This document shows, piece after piece, positions 6,667-10,986 of a stretch of 10,986 nt of DNA; the first letter of the stretch is position 1; each line of letters begins with the position of its first letter. Source of the stretch: JANLSO01 sp031362405. GTDB lineage: Bacteria > Actinomycetota > Thermoleophilia > Miltoncostaeales > Miltoncostaeaceae. The notes under the pieces were generated by a model. It saw only the letters and a program-made list of their open reading frames with translations, was not told the origin of the DNA and did not search any database. The stretch lies in NCBI GenBank assembly GCA_031362405.1, contig JANLSO010000017.1, positions 1-10,986 of the forward strand. The letters are read 5' to 3'. Both the position numbers and the translations under genes were made by a program.

Positions 6667-6672
6667 CCTCCT
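6667..6672 (-). promoter_or_regulatory. Ribosome binding site of the PAS-GGDEF-EAL gene
   Basis: A consensus AGGAGG, 8 nt before ATG 6658. It decides the start against the longer open frame, whose extra 104 residues read as non-coding. Confidence 0.85.
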
Positions 6673-6711
6673 GCTTGCGCAATTCATGAGGTCCGCGCTG
6701 GTCCTTAAACG

Positions 6712-6717
6712 ATGATA
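6712..6717 (-). promoter_or_regulatory. -10 element of the PAS-GGDEF-EAL gene
   Basis: TATCAT, one base from TATAAT, reads leftward 53 nt before the start codon, giving a leader of about 45 nt that carries a strong ribosome binding site. No convincing -35 was found at 16-18 bp. Confidence 0.4.
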
Positions 6718-6811
6718 TTCGCCGATTTCCGGCGCGCACCCGGTCCCTGCGCGCGAGCGTGAGCATATCCGCCTGTCCCCGCGGGAATGTCATCCGCGAG
6801 GCCCGAGGGGC

Positions 6812-6817
6812 TAAACT
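6812..6817 (+). promoter_or_regulatory. -10 element of the FHA gene (leaderless)
   Basis: TAAACT fits TAnnnT and lies only 6 nt before the GTG at 6824, so transcription should start at or next to the start codon. There is no Shine-Dalgarno. No good -35 is visible. Confidence 0.5.
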
Positions 6818-6823
6818 CGTCCC

Positions 6824-7468
6824 GTGGACGTCTCCTCGCACACCGCCCTCGAAGTGCTCTCCGGACGCGAGCAGGGGGTGTTCGGCAGCCTCGCCCCGGG
6901 CGAGATCCTGGTGGGGCGTGATCCCGACTGCGATCTGGTGCTGACCGACCCCCGCGTGTCGCGGCGGCATGCGCGGATCTGGGTCGAATCTGGGTTACTG
7001 CTGATCGAAGACGCCGAGTCGAGCGCCGGCACGCTGGTCAACGGCGCGCCGATCGAGCGGGCGGTGCCGTTGCGCGTCGAGGATCGCCTCCAACTCGGCA
7101 CGACCGAGATCGCCGTCAGATGGATTCCCGCGCCGGCCGCAACCATGATGGGCGTGGTGCCGCCGGAGCTTCTGGATGCGTCTCCGATCACCGCGACAAC
7201 GGCCATCCCGGCGCCGCTGCCGAGTGGTCTGGAGCCGCTCGTGGTGCCGTCGCCACCGATGGCAGAGGTCACACCCATCGACGCGCCGCCGCCTCCGCTC
7301 CCCGACGAAGGTCCGGTAACGGCGATCGCCGCCGCGCCCGGCCCTCCACCACCCCCGATGGTCGATGAGCAGCCCCGGCGGGCCGATAGCTTCCCACCGC
7401 TGCCGCCCCCCTGGACAGCCCCGGAAGCCCCGAAGAAGCCCTGGTTCAAGAGGATGTTCGGGCGCTGA
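6824..7468 (+). CDS. FHA-domain protein with proline-rich linker and basic tail
   Basis: A 214-residue protein. FHA domain at about 5-100 with the phosphothreonine-binding residues in place: G31-R32, S46-R47-R48-H49 and N73-G74 (preceded by S-A-G-T). FHA domains bind phosphothreonine peptides made by Ser/Thr kinases; no kinase is encoded in this window. Residues 101-203 are a low-complexity linker rich in P and A, with P-P-P-P and P-P-P-P-P runs. The chain ends in K-K-P-W-F-K-R-M-F-G-R, a basic aromatic tail that might touch the membrane or a partner. Start: GTG 6824, set by the adjacent -10; it diverges from the PAS-GGDEF-EAL gene. The last 23 bp overlap the end of the MFS gene on the other strand. 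Partner and pathway unknown. Confidence 0.85.
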   Translation: MDVSSHTALEVLSGREQGVFGSLAPGEILVGRDPDCDLVLTDPRVSRRHARIWVESGLLLIEDAESSAGTLVNGAPIERAVPLRVEDRLQLGTTEIAVRWIPAPAATMMGVVPPELLDASPITATTAIPAPLPSGLEPLVVPSPPMAEVTPIDAPPPPLPDEGPVTAIAAAPGPPPPPMVDEQPRRADSFPPLPPPWTAPEAPKKPWFKRMFGR

Positions 7469-8627
7469 CCACCGTCGTGCGAGCCGAGACGGCCGCGGCC
7501 ACGAGGCAGAGGCCCCCGCACGACAGGCCCACCAGCCAGTAGCCCGGCCCCGTGAAGATCGGCCCCATGATCGCGGCGCCCAGCGTGACACCGATGTAGC
7601 TGGTGCAACTCATCAGGGCGACGGCGGTGCCGCGGGCTTCCTGAGAGCGCTCGGTCATGACCGTGGCCATGGAGGTCAGGAAGGCCGACTGCTGCGTCCC
7701 GAACAACAACAGCACTGCGCCGAGCAGCAGCACCGAGCCACTGGTCGTAGGGAGAAAGACGAGGATCATGCTCAGCGCGACGAGGGTGATCGTGAGGGCG
7801 CGCTCTTTGCCGAGCCGGTCGAGCACGCGTCCGTTGAACGAGGTCAGCGCGACCCCGATTCCGTACAGAAGGATCAGTCCCGAGGCCACGCCGCTCCTCA
7901 CGTTCAGCTCTTCGCGGATGTAGCTGCCGAGGTACGTGTAGGCACCGTAGAACGCCAGCATGTCGAGAAGGTTCACGACCAGCAGCCGCGACACACCTGG
8001 CACGCGCAGCGTGTCGCTGAACCCGGGGCGAGGGCCTGAGCGCCGCGCCGCACCCGAGCCGGCCGGTATCAGCCGCACGGCCGCACCCGCGGCGGCCAGG
8101 GCCAGCAGGGCCATCGCCGCAAGGGACTCGCGCCATCCGGCGAACTGCCCGATCAGCCCGCCCAGCGGAACGCCGAGCACCAGTGCGGCGGCCCATCCGG
8201 CGATCACCCTTCCCATCACCTGGGCACGGATCTCGTACGGCACCTCATCGCCAACCCACGTGTAGGCCGCAGGCAGGAAAAGACCCGCCCCAACGCCGCA
8301 CAGAGCCCGGCCACCGATCAGGACGGCGAGCGTCGGGGCGATCGCGCACAGCACGCCGGCCGCGGCGAAGATCGCCAGTCCTAAGAGGATCGTCGCGCGG
8401 CGACCGATCCGGTCGGCGACGAGGCCCGCCCCCGGCGCGACGGTGGCGACCGCCAGCCCGTAGACGCTGACCGACAGACCGGCTCGCTCGAGCGACGTCG
8501 CCAGATCGGAGGCGATGTCCTCAAGCAGCGGAGAGATGACCAGGGCTTCCGACCCGACGGCAAACACGCCGAGCAGAAGAGCAATGGTCGGGCCGAGGAG
8601 GGCGGGTCGGGGTGCGGTCGCGGTCAC
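7446..8627 (-). CDS. MFS drug/solute exporter (DHA1, AraJ-like)
   Basis: A 393-residue protein with about 12 hydrophobic helices, the normal length for 12-helix MFS carriers. The first helix and loop read V-G-S-E-A-L-V-I-S-P-L-L-E-D-I-A-S-D-L, typical of the AraJ/CmlA-like DHA1 group. Motif A is intact between helices 2 and 3 (G-L-V-A-D-R-I-G-R-R, 68-77), and a motif C-like G-V-P-L-G-G-L-I-G lies in helix 5 (152-160). Such proteins export drugs, sugars or metabolites using the proton gradient; the substrate cannot be read from sequence. The GTG start at 8627 lies 19 bp after the stop of the small membrane protein gene, so the two are probably one transcript. The ribosome binding site is weak (GGGGGA about 12 nt upstream). 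The 3' end overlaps the FHA gene. Confidence 0.88.
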   Translation of the reverse strand: MTATAPRPALLGPTIALLLGVFAVGSEALVISPLLEDIASDLATSLERAGLSVSVYGLAVATVAPGAGLVADRIGRRATILLGLAIFAAAGVLCAIAPTLAVLIGGRALCGVGAGLFLPAAYTWVGDEVPYEIRAQVMGRVIAGWAAALVLGVPLGGLIGQFAGWRESLAAMALLALAAAGAAVRLIPAGSGAARRSGPRPGFSDTLRVPGVSRLLVVNLLDMLAFYGAYTYLGSYIREELNVRSGVASGLILLYGIGVALTSFNGRVLDRLGKERALTITLVALSMILVFLPTTSGSVLLLGAVLLLFGTQQSAFLTSMATVMTERSQEARGTAVALMSCTSYIGVTLGAAIMGPIFTGPGYWLVGLSCGGLCLVAAAVSARTTVVSARTSS

Positions 8628-8646
8628 CGCGTCACCCGGTCCCCCA

Positions 8647-8919
8647 TCAATCCCGCAGGCGGACCGTTCCGAAGAGGTAGACCATGTAGCCCAGACCGAA
8701 CGTCATCACGCCGGCGGCAATGGGATCAGCACCACGCGACTCGACGATTGACGCGACGAACTCGGCCGCCATCGCGAGCGTGATGAGGCCGAACAGCACG
8801 AAACCGAGCCAGTTCGCCCAGCCGATCGGCAGATACTTGCGCGTGCCGATCTCGTCGGGCTTCGGAGCGTAATTACGTCGCCGGCCGCCGGTGGTGGTCT
8901 TTTTCGCTGCGCGTGCCAT
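8647..8919 (-). CDS. Small basic two-helix membrane protein, unknown function
   Basis: A 90-residue protein. A strongly basic N-terminus (MARAAKKTTTGGRRR) leads to KYLPIGWANWLG and two hydrophobic helices at about 35-57 and 66-85, ending V-R-L-R-D. By charge, the N-terminus should be cytoplasmic. I recognise no named family. CrgA-type division proteins share the size and two-helix plan, but no CrgA motif was seen. The start ATG 8919 is 8 nt behind a TAGCGT -10, so the mRNA is likely leaderless. It precedes the MFS exporter by 19 bp and may share its transcript. Confidence 0.7.
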   Translation of the reverse strand: MARAAKKTTTGGRRRNYAPKPDEIGTRKYLPIGWANWLGFVLFGLITLAMAAEFVASIVESRGADPIAAGVMTFGLGYMVYLFGTVRLRD

Positions 8920-8927
8920 CCACCACC

Positions 8928-8933
8928 ACGCTA
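8928..8933 (-). promoter_or_regulatory. -10 element of the small membrane protein gene (leaderless)
   Basis: TAGCGT reads leftward, 8 nt before ATG 8919. The -35 region (about CGTTCA, 8956-8951) overlaps the -35 of the divergent promoter inside the palindrome CGTTGAACG (8948-8956). Confidence 0.5.
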
Positions 8934-8949
8934 GCAGCCCCGTCGGCCG

Positions 8950-8978
8950 TTGAACGTCGCACTCCGGGGGACTAGCGT
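8950..8978 (+). promoter_or_regulatory. Promoter of the methyltransferase-thioesterase-amidohydrolase operon
   Basis: TTGAAC (8950-8955), a 17-bp spacer and TAGCGT (8973-8978) form a good promoter. Transcription would start near 8985, about 9 nt before the GTG at 8994, leaving no room for a normal ribosome binding site. Confidence 0.55.
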
Positions 8979-8993
8979 CCTGGCATCGCTCGC

Positions 8994-9925
8994 GTGCCCA
9001 TCACCCTCGATGACTGGCGGGAGATCCTCGTGGTTTCCGCGGCGGCCGATACCGGGCTGCCGAACCACTTCGCCGTCGCCGACGCGTCGGCGAACGCCGC
9101 CGTTGCACGTGAGCTTGACGCTCGCGCGACCCGAGTCGTTTGCCGGGCCCGTGAAGAACTCGGGCACCTCACCGTCGACGACGATGGCCGTTACGAGCTG
9201 TCCGAGCGTGGCCGGGCACTGATCAACACCGATCACGGCGATCCGATCGGGGGAATTGCCCGGTCGGTGCGCGACATGCGGGCGCACCTCGATTTGCCGC
9301 AGGTGATGCGCTCGGGTACGCCCCGGGACGACCTCTCTCACGGTGACGATGCCGCCCGCGCGCGCTTCGTGCGGGCGATGCGTGACGTCGCCGCGCCTCG
9401 CGAACAGCGCACCGCGGCGGCCATGCCCGCGCCGCGCGCCGGAGCAACGCTGCTCGACGTGGGTGGGGGACCCGGCACCTGCGCCGCGTCCTTCATGGCC
9501 GTTGGCTGGGAGGTGCCGGTCGTCGACCAGGCCGCGCAGATCGAGAGCGAAGCGGAGATCTCCGTGCCATCGGCGCTGTGGCCGTGGTCGGTGACATGAG
9601 GGGTGAGCTGCCCGACAGCCCGTGGGACGCCGTCTACCTCGGCAACGTCGTGCATCTGTTCGGGCCCGAGCACGCGGCTGCAATCGTGGCCCGTGCCGGA
9701 GCCGCGATTGCGCCGGGCGGGGTGCTCGCGATCCAGGAAGTCGTGCTGGGCCTGGCGACGGTGGCGGCGCGCTTCGGGGTGCCGATGCTGCTCGGCACCG
9801 AGGCAGGGGAGGCGTACGCCGACGACGACTATCGCGGATGGATGGCTGACGCCGGGTGCGCTCTCGAACAGATCGTCGAGGTGCAGCAGGACCGGCACCA
9901 CCTGATGCTGGGGCGGCGGCGCTGA
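8994..9925 (+). pseudogene. O-methyltransferase-like gene split by a one-base frameshift
   Basis: Two overlapping frames together make one SAM-dependent methyltransferase. Frame one (8994-9599, 201 codons) has a winged-helix-like N-terminus ending G-R-Y-E-L-S-E-R-G-R-A-L-I, then SAM motif I, L-L-D-V-G-G-G-P-G-T (153-162), and V-V-D (176-178) at the end of strand 2; it then degrades into S-V-P-S-A-L-W-P-W-S-V-T and a stop. The second frame, readable from about 9560, continues L-R-A-I-G-A-V-A-V-V-G-D-M-R, then D-A-V-Y-L-G-N-V-V-H-L-F-G and A-P-G-G-V-L-A-I-Q-E, the rest of the Rossmann fold, to the stop at 9925. One added base near 9551-9563 would give an intact protein of about 310 residues, normal for plant-type O-methyltransferases (Methyltransf_2). 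Either a true mutation or a sequencing error; the second frame reads as still under coding constraint. Substrate unknown. Confidence 0.75.
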
Positions 9926-9975
9926 GCACCCCGGCCGCCGGACCCACCGATCGCGTTGCGCCCTTCCGGTTCGCG

Positions 9976-10383
9976 ATGCGCCAGCGCGTCGACATCGCCG
10001 ACACCGACCTCGGTGCGGTCGTCTACTACGGCCGGTACGTGCACTACGTCGACCGGGCCGTCGTCGAATACCGCAGGCACCTCGGCATCCCGCCGCTGGG
10101 GCCGCAGGGGCACCTGTTCGTCGTGCGTAGTCTGACGGTGTCGTACCAGTCGTCGGCCCGCTTCGACGATGTGGTCGAGGTGTTTGTGAGAACGTCTCGA
10201 CTTGGTCGCACAAGCCACACCCACGAGGCGCGTATCGAGCGCGCCATGCCCGCCGGCGACGGCCTACTGCTCGCGGAGATCGAGCTGACGGTCGTCGGCA
10301 TCACGTCGTACCAGGCCGGCCGGCCCTCGCGGATACCCGAGGCCATGCGCAACGTCATCACCGACTTTGAGGGACTGTCCTGA
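9976..10383 (+). CDS. YbgC/FadM-like hotdog acyl-CoA thioesterase
   Basis: From ATG 9976 a 135-residue protein, the usual size of single 4HBT hotdog thioesterases, which hydrolyse acyl-CoA thioesters. Signature: V-D-I-A-D-T-D-L-G-A-V-V-Y-Y-G-R-Y-V-H-Y-V-D-R-A, the D-T-D...G-V-V-Y...Y...R-A pattern that carries the catalytic Asp and the long hotdog helix, followed by the L-T-V-S-Y-Q-S-S-A-R-F-D-D-V-V-E-V strand. The true start is uncertain: P-F-R-F just before the ATG aligns with the F-R-W of E. coli YbgC, so translation may begin upstream, perhaps at a CTG (9922) overlapping the methyltransferase stop as CTGA, or at GTG 9856 inside that gene. Next gene starts 33 bp downstream of the stop; same operon. 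Acyl substrate unknown. Confidence 0.8.
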   Translation: MRQRVDIADTDLGAVVYYGRYVHYVDRAVVEYRRHLGIPPLGPQGHLFVVRSLTVSYQSSARFDDVVEVFVRTSRLGRTSHTHEARIERAMPAGDGLLLAEIELTVVGITSYQAGRPSRIPEAMRNVITDFEGLS

Positions 10384-10415
10384 GCGAGACGCGCGTCTGG
10401 GGTGAGAATGCGGCG

Positions 10416-10986
10416 ATGCTGGCGCAGGCGGGTCTCGACATCGAGCTGCTCGCCGACCTCGAACGCCGGGGTCGACCACGGCGAGACGCGCAGACCGCCG
10501 TATGGGACGCGCACGTCCATCTCGGTCACGATCGTGACGGCCACCGCCTCGATACCCTCGACCTGATCGGAGATCTCGATAATGCCGGCGTGCAGCGGGC
10601 GGTGTGTTTCCCCCCTGATGACCCCGATCCCGACGGAAGCTTTGGGCGCGCGAACGCCGCCGTGACCGCGGCGGCGGCCGCGAGCCCTGAGCGGATCGTT
10701 GCGTTCTGTCGCGTCGACCCGACCTCGTCGGCGTGGCGGGCCGATCTCGAGGCCGCCCACGCAGTCGGCGCCTGCGGCCTGAAGCTCCACCCCGTGGCGC
10801 AGCGCTTTTCACCCGACGCACGGGCGGCCATTGAGGCGGTCGCCGCGGCGACCCAGCGGCGCTGGCCGGTGCTGATTCATGCAGGTTTCGGCGCGCGTGG
10901 CCTGGTCGCGCCTCTCGTCGATCTTCTCGACGCGGTGCCCGATGCTCGGCTGATTCTCGCCCACGGAGCTCGCTGTGACGCGCGCG
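10416..10986 (+). CDS. Amidohydrolase family (amidohydrolase 2) metal-dependent hydrolase, partial
   Basis: Open to the right edge (190 codons seen). W-D-A-H-V-H-L-G (30-37) supplies the H-x-H metal ligands, G-L-K-L-H-P (121-126) and P-V-L-I-H-A-G (151-157, H155) match later barrel strands, and L-I-L-A-H-G (179-184, H183) follows. Together this is the order found in amidohydrolase 2 TIM-barrel enzymes, which include hydrolases and non-oxidative decarboxylases such as ACMSD relatives; the C-terminal catalytic Asp lies beyond the window. Start: ATG 10416 with GGTGAG (10401-10406) at 9-nt spacing. The frame also stays open back to a CTG at 10380 that overlaps the thioesterase stop. With the thioesterase and methyltransferase this suggests catabolism or modification of an aromatic or acyl compound, which is a guess. 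Confidence 0.75.
   Translation, partial: MLAQAGLDIELLADLERRGRPRRDAQTAVWDAHVHLGHDRDGHRLDTLDLIGDLDNAGVQRAVCFPPDDPDPDGSFGRANAAVTAAAAASPERIVAFCRVDPTSSAWRADLEAAHAVGACGLKLHPVAQRFSPDARAAIEAVAAATQRRWPVLIHAGFGARGLVAPLVDLLDAVPDARLILAHGARCDAR

Noticed and set aside
6659..6970. N-terminal extension of the PAS-GGDEF-EAL frame up to 6970
   Set aside because: It runs through the FHA gene on the other strand and reads as arbitrary R/G/H-rich sequence, whereas ATG 6658 has AGGAGG at ideal spacing.
6811..8196. 461-residue minus-strand frame across the FHA and MFS genes
   Set aside because: It is low-complexity R/G/S-rich translation antisense to the FHA gene and out of frame with the MFS gene, both of which have clear domains.
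8931..10004. 357-residue minus-strand frame opposite the methyltransferase
   Set aside because: R/P/G-rich shadow. The plus strand carries SAM motif I and the thioesterase start region.
10044..10790. 248-residue minus-strand frame opposite the thioesterase and amidohydrolase
   Set aside because: Antisense shadow; the plus strand carries the hotdog and amidohydrolase motifs.

Overview
This window is a GC-rich bacterial chromosome segment that reads most like class Thermoleophilia (Solirubrobacterales and relatives) in the Actinobacteria. The clues are the high GC content, starts placed 6-8 nt behind a -10 hexamer (leaderless transcripts), a PspC/toastrack envelope-stress cassette, and a small secreted jelly-roll-like protein ending in D-D-V-Y-V-D-P-Y, a type I recall as recurrent in that class. 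Taxonomy is inference from gene content only.

Layout. (1) 1-2336 is an envelope-stress locus. A left-truncated minus-strand gene, probably a PspC-like sensor kinase, diverges from a PspC plus LiaF-like membrane protein, whose stop overlaps the start of a two-helix membrane protein (ATGA). The two promoters flank a 58-bp dyad, and both start codons are nearly mirror images about its centre. A long perfect hairpin at 2355-2400 ends this block. (2) 2421-6658, all minus strand, is a cyclic di-GMP block. In transcription order it holds a PAS-GGDEF-EAL protein with an intact GGDEF but an eroded EAL, then a candidate c-di-GMP-I (GEMM) riboswitch, then a secreted protein, then a membrane GAF-GGDEF diguanylate cyclase overlapping it by ATGA. 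Enzyme, RNA sensor, target and second enzyme lie in a row, suggesting a local c-di-GMP feedback circuit. (3) 6824-8919 has an FHA-domain protein with a proline-rich tail, facing a minus-strand pair: a small basic two-helix membrane protein followed by an MFS exporter. The FHA and MFS genes overlap tail to tail. (4) 8994-10986 is a plus-strand operon: an O-methyltransferase-like gene broken by a one-base frameshift, a hotdog thioesterase, and an amidohydrolase that runs off the right edge.

The strongest point for follow-up is the riboswitch candidate at 4813-4890, followed by the dyad-centred divergent promoter at 460-517 and the frameshift near 9551-9563. No tRNA, rRNA, CRISPR array, insertion sequence or integrase was seen. 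No gap between genes exceeds 300 bases.
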